A DNA stretch of 40,833 bases from Nocardia bovistercoris. Its GTDB lineage: Bacteria > Actinomycetota > Actinomycetes > Mycobacteriales > Mycobacteriaceae. The stretch's first letter is position 1; every line of letters starts with the position of its first letter. The stretch is from contig NZ_JADMLG010000029.1 in NCBI RefSeq assembly GCF_015674855.1, positions 1 to 40,833 on the forward strand, given 5' to 3'. Made by a program: the position numbers and the translations under genes. Below, piece by piece: positions 25,887 through 33,588 of the stretch. Under the pieces are notes generated by a model that was not told where the DNA came from, ran no database searches, and was given only the letters and a program-made list of their open reading frames with translations.

Positions 25887-26747
25887 TCAGGTGCTCGCCA
25901 CCAGGATCTGTTCGGACTCGGCGGGTTCGAGTCCGTCGGTGCGGTCGGCGAAGTAGCGTGCGGTGAGTTCGCGTGCCGAGAGATGGCGTGCGGTGGGGAA
26001 GCCCGCCGCTTCGGCCGCGGCCACGATCGTTTCGGGGGTGTAGAAGGTGATGAACGGGGTGCCCGTGGTGCGAGCACCGTCTTCGGCGAAGCGGCGCAGG
26101 CGCTGTTCGTCGGGGCCGACGAGTTCCAGCGGCAGCATGAAGGTGGTGACCAGGGCGGAGCCGGGCGCCAAGGTGGCGAGTCGGCGCAGAGTCGCGGTGT
26201 TGGCATCCTCGGTCAGGTACATGGTGACGCCCGCGGAGGCGACGAAGGCGGGGCGTTCGGGGTCGAACCCGGCGGCGACGAGCCGGTCCCACCACGAGTC
26301 GTGCTCGAAGTCGACCGGCACCGACCGCGCTCGGGGCGCGGCGTCGAATTCGAGCTCGTCGAGTCGGCGGCGTTTCCATTCCTGCGGTCCGGGGCGGTCG
26401 ACCTCGTAGATCGTCAGCGTCGCGGCGAGATCGGGGCGGCGCTGGGCGAAGGTGTCGAGACCCGCCCCGAGGATCACGTACTGGTCGACACCGAGGGCCA
26501 GGTGTTCCACGAGCAGATCCTCGATGGCGCGGGCGCGGGCGACGATGCCCGCGCGCATCGGTCGCGTGAGGTTCGGGTCCATGTCGGGGCGCTGCCAGCG
26601 ATCGTCTTCGGGGTCAAGCAGCTGGACGCCGATCTCGTCGGTGAAGACGGGCGGCGTCGCGTCGGCCCGCAGGTGCAGGGCGCGCCACAACGCCACCCTG
26701 GCGGCGGTGTCCTCCGGGGCGATGTCTTCGGGAGCGGCGGTGCGCAC
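25887..26747 (-). CDS. SAM-dependent methyltransferase (TIGR00027/LCMT-like)
   Basis: A 286-residue class I methyltransferase of the leucine-carboxyl-methyltransferase-like group that is greatly expanded in mycobacteria and Nocardia. The SAM site shows YVILGAGLDTFAQR followed by the acidic IYEVDRP strand end, then the second acidic strand PVDFEHDSW. The GTG at 26747 sits 8 bp after GGAG; an alternative GTG at 26756 overlaps the VOC stop by four bases. It is the last gene of a compact operon with a ribbon-helix-helix protein and a VOC protein. O-methylation of a small molecule is the likely role, but the substrate is not known. Confidence 0.88.
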   Translation of the reverse strand: MRTAAPEDIAPEDTAARVALWRALHLRADATPPVFTDEIGVQLLDPEDDRWQRPDMDPNLTRPMRAGIVARARAIEDLLVEHLALGVDQYVILGAGLDTFAQRRPDLAATLTIYEVDRPGPQEWKRRRLDELEFDAAPRARSVPVDFEHDSWWDRLVAAGFDPERPAFVASAGVTMYLTEDANTATLRRLATLAPGSALVTTFMLPLELVGPDEQRLRRFAEDGARTTGTPFITFYTPETIVAAAEAAGFPTARHLSARELTARYFADRTDGLEPAESEQILVAST

Positions 26748-26752
26748 GGCGT

Positions 26753-27094
26753 TCACTCCTTTCCGGGGGCTTGCAGGATCCACGGCCGCCCGTCCGGATC
26801 GTTGACGGTCATCTCCTGCGTGCCGTAGTGGGTCTGTTCGAATTCACTGACGATGTCGACGCCGTCACCGGGGCGCCGCGCGGTGTCCTGCACCTTCAGC
26901 ACCAGCCGCGTGCGGGGTTCGTGATCGGGCGGCACTTCGACCACGAAGACGTAGGGGCCCGCGCCGTTGCTGAATTGCCCTGAGTTGTGGTCGGTTTCGA
27001 AGTCGACGGTGAAGCCGAGTTCCCGCAGGAACCGGCCGGTGGCGCCCCAGTTGCGCGTCTCCAGGAATACCGCTTCGATGCCTTGGCTTGTCAT
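26753..27094 (-). CDS. VOC (glyoxalase/bleomycin-resistance) family protein
   Basis: A 113-residue protein with two beta-alpha-beta-beta-beta modules typical of the vicinal-oxygen-chelate fold: the first begins GIEAVFLETRNW, the second ends EMTVNDPDGRPWILQ, a common VOC closing motif. Some VOC proteins isomerise glyoxalase substrates and others bind drugs without chemistry. Candidate metal ligands are Glu12 and late acidic residues, but I cannot be sure of a complete site. The ATG lies one base after the stop of the ribbon-helix-helix gene. Co-transcription with that repressor suggests induction by its ligand. Confidence 0.85.
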   Translation of the reverse strand: MTSQGIEAVFLETRNWGATGRFLRELGFTVDFETDHNSGQFSNGAGPYVFVVEVPPDHEPRTRLVLKVQDTARRPGDGVDIVSEFEQTHYGTQEMTVNDPDGRPWILQAPGKE

Positions 27095-27095
27095 C

Positions 27096-27257
27096 TCACT
27101 CCTTCTCCGGTGGATCGGTGTCGGCGAGGTAGGCGCGCAGCGCCGCGGCGACCAGCGCCGACAGCGACGTCCCCGACTCGATCGCCCGGTATTTGACCTG
27201 CTTGATCAACCCGATCGGCAGATAGACGTTGAACTGCTTCACTTCCTCGTCGCCCAC
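27096..27257 (-). CDS. Small ribbon-helix-helix (CopG-like) regulator, 53 residues
   Basis: A 53-residue protein read from a GTG start. It opens with a basic strand (VKQFNVYLP), followed by helices LIKQVKYRAIESG and SLSALVAAALRAYLA, the classic ribbon-helix-helix layout of CopG/Arc/MetJ repressors. It ends in an acidic-to-basic tail (DTDPPEKE). It is the first gene of a three-gene operon with VOC and methyltransferase genes. A 16-bp perfect palindrome ends immediately upstream and is its obvious binding site. Confidence 0.8.
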   Translation of the reverse strand: MGDEEVKQFNVYLPIGLIKQVKYRAIESGTSLSALVAAALRAYLADTDPPEKE

Positions 27258-27264
27258 CGTGCGA

Positions 27265-27286
27265 TGCTAGCATGCTAGCAAGCTAG
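27265..27286. promoter_or_regulatory. 16-bp palindromic operator with an extra half site
   Basis: TGCTAGCATGCTAGCA (27265-27280) is a perfect 16-bp palindrome followed by a further AGCTAG half site. It starts 8 bp before the ribbon-helix-helix gene and probably overlaps its promoter. Confidence 0.75.
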
Positions 27287-27337
27287 TGGACAGAGCGGAA
27301 CGCGCGAGAATCACGCGGTTGTGCCAGACTCGGGCCC

Positions 27338-27742
27338 GTGTCCGAGGTCGACGATTTCCTGGCCGATGTGCTGCCCCGCCTGCATGCCGCCGAGACGGCA
27401 CTGCATCGCGGCGATCCGGTTCCCCGCCAACGGTTGTGGTCGAACAGCGAGCCCGTCACCCTGTTCGGCGCGGAGGTCAATCGCAGCGGCCGTGCGGAAT
27501 TGGAGTCGACCTTCGAATGGCTCGCGACCCGTTTCACCGACTGCGAATCCATCGACTACGAAGTCGTCGCGGCAGGCGTGAGCGGTGACCTCGCCTATCT
27601 CGTTGCCGTCGAACGGATCACAGCGACGGCGAACGGCACACCCACCTCCTACGCGCTGCGCTCGACCACGGTCTTCCGCCGCGAACAAGGCGAGTGGAGA
27701 GCGGTGCACCGACACGGCGATCCCTATCGAGACCCTGCGTAG
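27338..27742 (+). CDS. SnoaL/NTF2-like (DUF4440) protein
   Basis: A 134-residue cone-fold protein of the NTF2/SnoaL-like superfamily. It has the long first helix (VDDFLADVLPRLHAAETALHRGD), an aromatic pocket region (LFGAEVNRSG) and the closing strand pattern ALRSTTVFRREQGEWRAVHRH typical of DUF4440 proteins with a stress or detoxification role. The GTG start has no clear SD. It is a single gene on the plus strand between two minus-strand operons. No catalytic residues are assignable with confidence. Confidence 0.8.
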   Translation: MSEVDDFLADVLPRLHAAETALHRGDPVPRQRLWSNSEPVTLFGAEVNRSGRAELESTFEWLATRFTDCESIDYEVVAAGVSGDLAYLVAVERITATANGTPTSYALRSTTVFRREQGEWRAVHRHGDPYRDPA

Positions 27743-27771
27743 TTCACGCCGCGCGCCAGGTTGCGCCTCGA

Positions 27772-28530
27772 TTACGTGACCAGAGAGTGATCGCGCGCCT
27801 GCGGTTCGGAAGTTTCGGCCTGCGCGGCGAGTTCGTAGACCGCGTAGGCGGCGCGCAGCACCGGGTGGGCGACGTTCCGGACTCGGGTGCCGCCGGGCGT
27901 GGTGCCGTGTTCGGTGCCCGCGTGCGCGTGGCCGTGCACCGCGAGGTCGACGCGATGGTTGTCGACGGCTTCGCCGAGTAGGTAGCTGCCGAGGAAGGGA
28001 TAGATCTCCGGCGGCTCACCGTGCAAGGTGTCGCTGACGGGGGAGTAGTGGGTCAGCGCGACCGTGAAATCGGTCTCGAGTTCGGCGAGCGCGCAGTCCA
28101 GCGACGCCGCGAGTTCGGCGCTGTGGCGCGCGAATTCGCGCATCAGAGGCTCGCCGAACGCGCTCGCGCATTTGCCCGCGAATCCGCCGCCGAACCCTTT
28201 GGTGCCCGCGATCCCGAGGCTGACGCCGTCGATGTCGAGACGCACCGAACTGCCTTCGAGCACGATGATGCCCGCCTCGGTGAGCAGCGCGGTGACCTCG
28301 GCCGCGACGTCGCTGTGATAGTCGTGATTACCGAGCACGGCGACCACGGGCACCCCGCAGTCGCCGAATTCGGCCGCGACGACGGCAGCTTCGACCGCCG
28401 TGCCGTGCCGGGTGAGGTCACCGGCGAGCAGCAGCACGTCGGCCAGCCCCGGCAACGCGGCAAGCGCCTCGCGCCAGCGGCCGCCGCAGTCCTGTCCCAG
28501 ATGGATATCGCCTACCGCCGCGATGCGCAT
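27772..28530 (-). CDS. Calcineurin-like metallophosphoesterase
   Basis: A 252-residue phosphoesterase with all the signature elements: GDIH (Asp8, His10), GDLTRHG (Asp38), GNHD (residues 67-70), a single histidine in ALTHYSP and the closing HGHAHAG. These residues bind two divalent metals that activate water. The length fits a stand-alone cytoplasmic enzyme, and no signal peptide is visible. It is the last gene of the minus-strand run and begins 6 bp after the BON gene stop. Its substrate, such as a cyclic nucleotide, nucleotide or phosphoprotein, cannot be told. Confidence 0.9.
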   Translation of the reverse strand: MRIAAVGDIHLGQDCGGRWREALAALPGLADVLLLAGDLTRHGTAVEAAVVAAEFGDCGVPVVAVLGNHDYHSDVAAEVTALLTEAGIIVLEGSSVRLDIDGVSLGIAGTKGFGGGFAGKCASAFGEPLMREFARHSAELAASLDCALAELETDFTVALTHYSPVSDTLHGEPPEIYPFLGSYLLGEAVDNHRVDLAVHGHAHAGTEHGTTPGGTRVRNVAHPVLRAAYAVYELAAQAETSEPQARDHSLVT

Positions 28531-28536
28531 GGGTGC

Positions 28537-28815
28537 TCAACTCCTGTCGCGATCGTGCCCGCCCCGCAGGACGGAGATGTCCTCGGGATCGGGCGCGGTG
28601 AAACGTCCGATCCGTACCTCGTTGTGGATCTCGAGCCGCGGAAGCAGTTCCCGCACCACGGTTTCGAGCATTCGTCGACGATGGTCGGATTCGACTTCTC
28701 CATCGATGATGACGGTCGCGCCCCGGATCGTGACGTGGATTCCGAGTTCACAGGTGCGCGGATCCTCGGCCAGCGCCCTGCGCAGGTGCGCGACCGCGTA
28801 CTGCGGAGGCTCCAT
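28537..28815 (-). CDS. BON-domain protein
   Basis: A 92-residue protein with one BON domain at about residues 5-72: a helix (YAVAHLRRALAED), then strands VTIRGATVIIDGEVES, a helix (HRRRMLETVVRELL) and a final strand. BON domains bind membranes or phospholipids and are often in osmotic-stress proteins. There is no signal peptide, so it is probably cytoplasmic or peripheral. The ATG is chosen for the AAGGGAG 8 bp upstream. Its first 68 bp overlap the 3' end of the nucleotidyltransferase gene in another frame. Confidence 0.8.
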   Translation of the reverse strand: MEPPQYAVAHLRRALAEDPRTCELGIHVTIRGATVIIDGEVESDHRRRMLETVVRELLPRLEIHNEVRIGRFTAPDPEDISVLRGGHDRDRS

Positions 28816-29392
28816 CGTGCTCACTCCCTTTCTCGTGCGGCGGTGCGGTGACGATCCCGAGATCGACGAGCAGGCCGAAGAAGGCCCGCGCGTAGGGCGA
28901 CCGGTCGGTCTGCGTGCGGACCGAGGCCCAATCCACCTGCTCGCGCAGATCACGCGCGATATGCAGCAGCGGCGCGAAGTCGAGCCGGTGCGGGTCGAAG
29001 ACGAGCATCTTGTCCACCATCAGATCGGTGCCGCTCACCACCGGCGCCTTCGCCGGGCCGATGCGCATGACGGTGGCCCGATCCAGCAGTTCGTCGGTCA
29101 CCGGGCGGTCGTTCGGGCGATGGATGACATCGATCAGCACGTCGCCCGCATAAACCTTGCGCAGCCAGTTCTCCGGCGGATCGCACACCCGCAGACCGGC
29201 CCGGGCCAGCGTGCGCACCGCCCGATCACAGTCGTCCGGCTTGACCAGCAGATCGACATCGTGCTGCGAGGCGGGCCCGCCGCGCGCGTACACCGCGCAG
29301 CCGCCCGCCACCGCGAAGCGGATATCCGAATCCGCCAGCGCGTTGACCGCCCGCGTGAGCGCGTGCAACAGATCATCGATGGTCGCGGTCAC
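28748..29392 (-). CDS. Nucleotidyltransferase-fold protein (NTP_transf/AbiEii-like)
   Basis: A 214-residue protein of the Pol-beta-like nucleotidyltransferase fold. It shows the helix-loop VAGGCAVYARGG followed by the catalytic-type acidic pair in HDVDLLV (Asp45, Asp47), and a third acidic strand in VLIDVIHR. Such proteins transfer NMP groups; many are linked to toxin-antitoxin or antibiotic-modifying functions. The GTG start follows the NDH-2 stop by 28 bp. The last 22 residues overlap the BON gene and are low-complexity, so the natural domain probably ends near residue 190. Confidence 0.75.
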   Translation of the reverse strand: MTATIDDLLHALTRAVNALADSDIRFAVAGGCAVYARGGPASQHDVDLLVKPDDCDRAVRTLARAGLRVCDPPENWLRKVYAGDVLIDVIHRPNDRPVTDELLDRATVMRIGPAKAPVVSGTDLMVDKMLVFDPHRLDFAPLLHIARDLREQVDWASVRTQTDRSPYARAFFGLLVDLGIVTAPPHEKGSEHDGASAVRGRAPAQGAGRGSAHL

Positions 29393-29420
29393 GCCGAACG
29401 CCTACCCGCGCAGCCCCCGC

Positions 29421-30758
29421 TCAATCACTCGCGTGCGCCGGTTCCTGGATGCCCTCACTGTCGGCGAATCCGGCCTCACGCGCGCTCACCAGGCCGAGGC
29501 GGGTCAGCGGACGGGGAACGAAAGCGGTGGTCAGATACCCGAGCGTGACCGCCCACCGATTGACTCCGCGCGGCAACGCGTAGGTGTGGTAGGCGCGGGT
29601 CACGGCCTTGGCGGGCAGCCCGGACAGGTGTTTGCCCAGCGGGTTGGCCACCGCGAAACCGGGACCGAGATCGACCACGAGACCCATGTCGCGGTGCCGG
29701 TACGGCGCGGCCCGTCCGATCCCGAAATCGGCGGCGACATTGCGCGCCAACGTCTTTCCCTGCCTGCTCGCGTGCTGGGCGGTGGGCGGGGTGATCGCGC
29801 CGTCGCCGCGCACCAGATCGGGTACAGCGGCCGCGTCACCGCCCGCCAGGATATCGGGGTGGCCCGGCGCCCGCAGGTATTCGTCGACCACAAGACGACC
29901 GCGTTCGAGATCGAATCCGAGGTCGTCGAGCAGCGGCGCACCGGTCACACCGGTCACCCAGGCCACCGTATGGGTTCCGACCCTCGCGCCGTCGGTGAGC
30001 ACCACGTGATCGTCGGCGACCGAACGCAACGAAGTCTCCAGCCGGATATCGATGCCCCGCCCGCGCAGCACCTCGAGCGCCTTCTCGCCGAGCCGTTCGC
30101 CGACTTCCGGCATGACCTGCTTCGCGGTGTCGAGCAGCAGAAACCTGATCTCATCGCGTTCGATCCCGCGGCGGTCCGCGTAGGCGTCGGCCAACGCGCG
30201 CAACTGGGCGACGAGTTCGGTGCCCGCGTAGGAAGCCCCGACCACGACCACCGTGCGGCGCGCCCGACGCACCACCGGATCGGCTTCGTGTTCGGCGGAC
30301 TCGAGCTGATGCAGGAGTTGTTCACGCAGGTACAGCGCCTCGGCGACGGTTTTGAGTCCGCGCGCGTGCTCGTGCAGCCCCGGCACGTCGAACAATCGCG
30401 TCACCGAACCGGGCGTCAGCACGAGTTTGTCCCAGCCGAGTTCGAGCGGTTCATGATTCTCCCGCGCGACGGTGACGGTGCGCGCTTCAGGATCGACAGC
30501 ATCGACCCGGCCGACGATCAACCGCACCGAAGGCAGCGCGTCGGCCAGCGACACCGTGACGAACCGCGGGTCGATCGCCCCACCCGCCACATCGGGCAGC
30601 AGCGGCGTGTAGAGCATGTAGTCCTGCTTGTCGATCAGCACGATCTCGATGTCGCGCTCCCTGACCTCGAACAATCGCGCTAGCTTCTTCGCACACGCGA
30701 ACCCAGCGAATCCGCCGCCGACGATCACCACCCGAGTCTTCTCGCTCGCCTCCAGCAC
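29421..30758 (-). CDS. Type II NADH dehydrogenase-like FAD/NAD(P)-dependent oxidoreductase
   Basis: A 445-residue two-dinucleotide-binding oxidoreductase. The FAD site is VVIVGGGFAGFACA (GGGFAG at 14-19), the NAD(P) site is VVVVGASYAGTELVAQL near the middle, and the second FAD motif is DILAGGDAAA. The hydrophobic C-terminal region (YLTTAFVPRPLTRLG) fits monotopic membrane attachment as in Ndh. It would pass electrons from NADH to quinone without pumping protons. The GTG start is preceded by GGGAGAG. It is the first gene of a minus-strand run with the nucleotidyltransferase, BON and phosphoesterase genes, though a common function is not obvious. Confidence 0.88.
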   Translation of the reverse strand: MLEASEKTRVVIVGGGFAGFACAKKLARLFEVRERDIEIVLIDKQDYMLYTPLLPDVAGGAIDPRFVTVSLADALPSVRLIVGRVDAVDPEARTVTVARENHEPLELGWDKLVLTPGSVTRLFDVPGLHEHARGLKTVAEALYLREQLLHQLESAEHEADPVVRRARRTVVVVGASYAGTELVAQLRALADAYADRRGIERDEIRFLLLDTAKQVMPEVGERLGEKALEVLRGRGIDIRLETSLRSVADDHVVLTDGARVGTHTVAWVTGVTGAPLLDDLGFDLERGRLVVDEYLRAPGHPDILAGGDAAAVPDLVRGDGAITPPTAQHASRQGKTLARNVAADFGIGRAAPYRHRDMGLVVDLGPGFAVANPLGKHLSGLPAKAVTRAYHTYALPRGVNRWAVTLGYLTTAFVPRPLTRLGLVSAREAGFADSEGIQEPAHASD

Positions 30759-31136
30759 GCCACTCTCCCTTCCCTGTTCTCACCGCGATTCCCGCAGACC
30801 CGCGCCCGAAACGCGTTGTCCCGGAGTTGCGCTTCCGAACCGGTATGTGTCCGAAGGGGGGATCGACCAATACGCCAACCTGTTACGACACCGAAAACTG
30901 CTGGTCATCGGCAGATAGGATGTCGTGACCGTTCTCGTCCTGCTACCACAGGTTTGCGCCCCGTCCGGGCACATCTCTACAGTCGAACGCGGGTACGCGT
31001 ACCGGCGGCTCGCGGAGAGTTTTTCGATTTACTCATCCACAGTATCGGCGCCGCTCGTGTCAGCCGACTTCGTTATATTGCGACGTGGAAACCGGACTGA
31101 CTCAGACAACAAGCGATCGAATAGCGAAATCAGACG
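30759..31136. other. Intergenic region at the left edge of the accessory island
   Basis: I see no gene in these 378 bp. Short open frames lack ribosome-binding sites. The right part (about 31016-31090) is notably AT-rich compared with the rest of the window, and base composition changes from here to about 35.7 kb. The promoter of the NDH-2 gene should lie at the left end, but no convincing -35/-10 pair was found. Confidence 0.5.
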
Positions 31137-31634
31137 TCACCCTTCGCCGCAGGCGAATTGCATTACCAACACGAGTTTTTCGCCGCGCGAGACTTCGTCG
31201 CGCTGACCGTCCGACAGTTTGGAGACATTGCGCAGCGCGTCGCCGCCCACCACGCGATCGACGCTGATGGAACATCCGTCTGAGTATTTGCCGAAGACGA
31301 GCCACTCGGCACCAGTCTGGCCATGTGGCCTGCCCATTACCTGAAACCCCGCGCCGGGAGCGATGATGTGATCCTGTGGCCGGTCGACCGCTGGGCCCAG
31401 GAAGACCTTCGTGACGACCAGGCGATCGAGATTCTCCTCGCTGGTCGAGATGGCTTCGAATCCGTTCGCTTCAGTCGCCATGGCATGTCGCATCGCCGGT
31501 AGCGGGTCCAACTTCGTATGGATCTTGCCCCAGATGATCAGACCGATGAAGACCACCGGCACGGCGGCGACGGCGGCGGCGATTCCGAATCCAGCGAATC
31601 CTCGAAATTTCCTACTCTGACGGTCTAGCGGCAT
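31137..31634 (-). CDS. Membrane-anchored protein coupled to the ESX effector (candidate immunity protein)
   Basis: A 165-residue protein with a short basic N terminus (RQSRKFRGF), one transmembrane segment (about 12-35) and an extracytoplasmic domain of about 130 residues with two cysteines (in DGCSIS and FACGEG) that could form a disulfide. I do not recognise the family. Its ATG overlaps the end of the lysozyme-like frame by 10 bp, so translation is coupled. An exported, membrane-tethered protein made together with a peptidoglycan-cleaving ESX substrate is what one expects of an immunity or docking partner (inference). Confidence 0.65.
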   Translation of the reverse strand: MPLDRQSRKFRGFAGFGIAAAVAAVPVVFIGLIIWGKIHTKLDPLPAMRHAMATEANGFEAISTSEENLDRLVVTKVFLGPAVDRPQDHIIAPGAGFQVMGRPHGQTGAEWLVFGKYSDGCSISVDRVVGGDALRNVSKLSDGQRDEVSRGEKLVLVMQFACGEG

Positions 31635-32068
31635 GTGTAAGCTCCATCTATCAATTCGGCAGCTTTGGCGTAGGAGCCTTCGTTCATCTTGAGATAGTTC
31701 TTTACGTGAGGCCCTAGGTCTGCTTGGGCTAGATAGGTATTCATGGCACCTTCGGAGTTATATCCGGCAGCCATGAACTCGTTGGCGCTGTACTTTTCCT
31801 TCATACTGTCCGGGACGGACGGCCCGTACTGTTCCTGGATACGACTCAGACTGTATGCGGCGGCCTTGATTGCTACCGAGTCGTCGTACTGCACTCGCTC
31901 CCAGGGGGTCGAACCGAATTCATTCGGGTAGGCTGACTGCAATCTCTTTTAGGTGTCTTCTTTGATGTTGGTCAGCCCGAGTGACATCCCCGCGCCGGTC
32001 GAGCTGGTGGCCTCACGCACCGGGTTGAGAATTTCTCTCGTGGCGTCCCAGAATCCGCTTCCGGCTTG
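31625..32068 (-). pseudogene. C-terminal lysozyme/SLT part of the ESX effector, cut off by two in-frame stops
   Basis: This segment continues the frame of the upstream 400-residue gene without any frameshift. It is separated from it by TAA at codon 401 (32069-32071) and interrupted again by TAA at codon 441 (31949-31951). The coding signal persists throughout: SLGLTNI resembles the SLT SxGxxQI motif, AAYSLSRIQEQ the following helix, and AAGYNSEGAM the AxYNxG motif of transglycosylases. The last 107 codons are open to a TAG. A full product would be 548 residues. As it stands the catalytic domain is split, so the gene is either a recent pseudogene or expressed by unusual read-through. Confidence 0.7.
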
Positions 32069-33271
32069 TTAGAGCGTGGTATCTGCCCTGTTTCCGCCTT
32101 CGTTGTACACGATCGCCAATACGAGCTTGGGGTCGACGCCCGCGGCGTTGCCGTACTTGACGGCGTCATCGATCCAGCCTTTGACGATGTCGTTGGACCC
32201 GCTGTAGTCACGTCGGCCTTCCGGATTGAGCTCACATTTCAGCGCCGAGGACTTCCAGGTAGCCCGGTTCACGAGTTCGTTGACGGGCGAGCACGCGATC
32301 TCTTGCAGCTTCGCCTTCAGCTGCGGAAGAGCATCAGCACCACTGAATTCGGCCTTTGCGAGCAGTGCGTAGAGCGGGTGAGTAGAGAGTGTGGAGGCAA
32401 TTATCACGGCGCCGGAGGTCAGGCTCGATTCGTCAGGTTCTTCGGTGAAGGTGAGGGTGACAGCGGTGCTCGAGCTCGACGCAGATGCTCCGCTGTCGGA
32501 AAAGGCCGAGGCGGCGGTCGATACCAGGGTGGCACGCAAGTCGGCGAGCTCTGTGGCATGCGCGGCGGTCGCTGCGGCAAATCCCTTGGCTGCCTCAGCG
32601 GTCGACGTGGATGCACTACCGAGGACATTCAACATATCGACGACGTCGCTCTTCTCCGGCGCCGCCACGGTATCGAAGGAAGCGATGACCGACTCGACAC
32701 GTCCATGTCCGCCTGTCCACGCGTCATGTTCACTGAACGCCTTCCATCCAGAGTTCGCTGCGTTCAGAGCATCGCTGTCGCCGGTCGGTACCGGTGCGTT
32801 GTTCTGTCGCAGAGCAGTGGTGAGGTTGTCACGCAATGTGTTCGGAGTCGTCAGCAGACCGCGATCTGAGGTCGTGTATGCGGCGGGCAGCGGATCGGGA
32901 ATGTCGATGCTCTTGTCGTCCCAGGCCGGGCCTATACGCGGGGGTGGCATGGCGGGCTCGACACCCTTGTTGGTACTCGGGTTCGCATCGTAGTTCGCTT
33001 TCGCCCAGGTGTAACCAGCGAGGTTGAGCATGTCGCCCATGGTGAGAAGCGCGTTGCCGTAGGCGACGAGCACACCTTCGAGATCTGCGGCGACCGACGA
33101 GTACTTGGTGACCCACGCTGCGACAGCCGGATAGTTTCCCGCCATGCCATTGCTCGCGGCGAGGCCTGGATTCAGGCTGCCACGGACCGATTCTATGACC
33201 CTGCCGTACTCGTTGAAAACAGCTTTCGCGGCAGCGTAATACAGCTCGGGGTCGACGGTGATCGGAGACAA
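32069..33271 (-). CDS. ESX/type VII effector-like protein, N-terminal 400 residues
   Basis: A 400-residue protein in an operon behind two WXG100 genes. Residues 1-100 are helical with a WXG-like hairpin (ESVRGSLNPG turn, helix VAAWVTKYSSVAADLEGVLV), which fits an ESX-targeting domain. A Pro-rich linker (about 100-140), a second helical region (165-245) and a Ser/Ala-rich stretch (255-270) follow. The C-terminal end begins a lysozyme/SLT-like domain: GVDPKLVLAIVYNEGGNR holds the expected catalytic glutamate (Glu391). The frame then meets TAA, although the rest of that domain is encoded downstream in the same frame. The intact form would be a secreted peptidoglycan hydrolase. The ATG start lies 9 bp after the WXG100 stop. 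Confidence 0.72.
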   Translation of the reverse strand: MSPITVDPELYYAAAKAVFNEYGRVIESVRGSLNPGLAASNGMAGNYPAVAAWVTKYSSVAADLEGVLVAYGNALLTMGDMLNLAGYTWAKANYDANPSTNKGVEPAMPPPRIGPAWDDKSIDIPDPLPAAYTTSDRGLLTTPNTLRDNLTTALRQNNAPVPTGDSDALNAANSGWKAFSEHDAWTGGHGRVESVIASFDTVAAPEKSDVVDMLNVLGSASTSTAEAAKGFAAATAAHATELADLRATLVSTAASAFSDSGASASSSSTAVTLTFTEEPDESSLTSGAVIIASTLSTHPLYALLAKAEFSGADALPQLKAKLQEIACSPVNELVNRATWKSSALKCELNPEGRRDYSGSNDIVKGWIDDAVKYGNAAGVDPKLVLAIVYNEGGNRADTTL

Positions 33272-33280
33272 TCCTGCTCC

Positions 33281-33583
33281 CTATTTACCGCGGAAGAGTC
33301 TGGTGTTCACAGCACCTGCATCGGTATACGAACTGTGCGCGGCCTCGGCGGCCGCACTCATGTCATGGATACCGTCCACGAATTCACGGGCGCTCACCGA
33401 CCACTGTTGCTGCAGGCTTTCGTATGCCTGAGCAGCTACACCTTCCCAGCCTGTGCCTGTCAAAATAGCTGCTGCTCTATCGTCGATCTGGTCGATATGC
33501 TCTGCGACGAATCCGGCGAGGGCGGTCAGTCTCGCGACGATCTGCTCAACCCGATCGAGATCAACAGAAAATGAATCTGTCAT
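33281..33583 (-). CDS. WXG100-family ESX substrate protein
   Basis: A 100-residue helical hairpin protein with the WXG turn at TGWEGVAAQAYESL in the middle, as in EsxA/EsxB. The second helix runs through QQQWSVSAREFVDGIHDMSAAAEAA, and the tail carries a possible YxxxD/E-like export signal (YTDAGAVN). WXG100 proteins are secreted as dimers by ESX systems, and no ESX machinery genes lie in the window. It begins 5 bp after the other WXG100 gene and precedes the effector-like gene, so the pair probably helps export it. Confidence 0.9.
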   Translation of the reverse strand: MTDSFSVDLDRVEQIVARLTALAGFVAEHIDQIDDRAAAILTGTGWEGVAAQAYESLQQQWSVSAREFVDGIHDMSAAAEAAHSSYTDAGAVNTRLFRGK

Positions 33584-33588
33584 GGTGG

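Noticed and set aside
31949..32071. Selenocysteine or other known stop recoding at the two internal stops of the ESX effector
   Set aside because: Both codons are TAA rather than TGA, no SECIS-like structure or selenium genes are visible, and nonsense mutation is the simpler explanation.
32058..32078. IS excision footprint at the first effector stop (CACGCTCTAA resembles the IS5-like end plus flank)
   Set aside because: Only about 8-10 bp match, the frame is unshifted and no target duplication is seen; chance similarity cannot be excluded.
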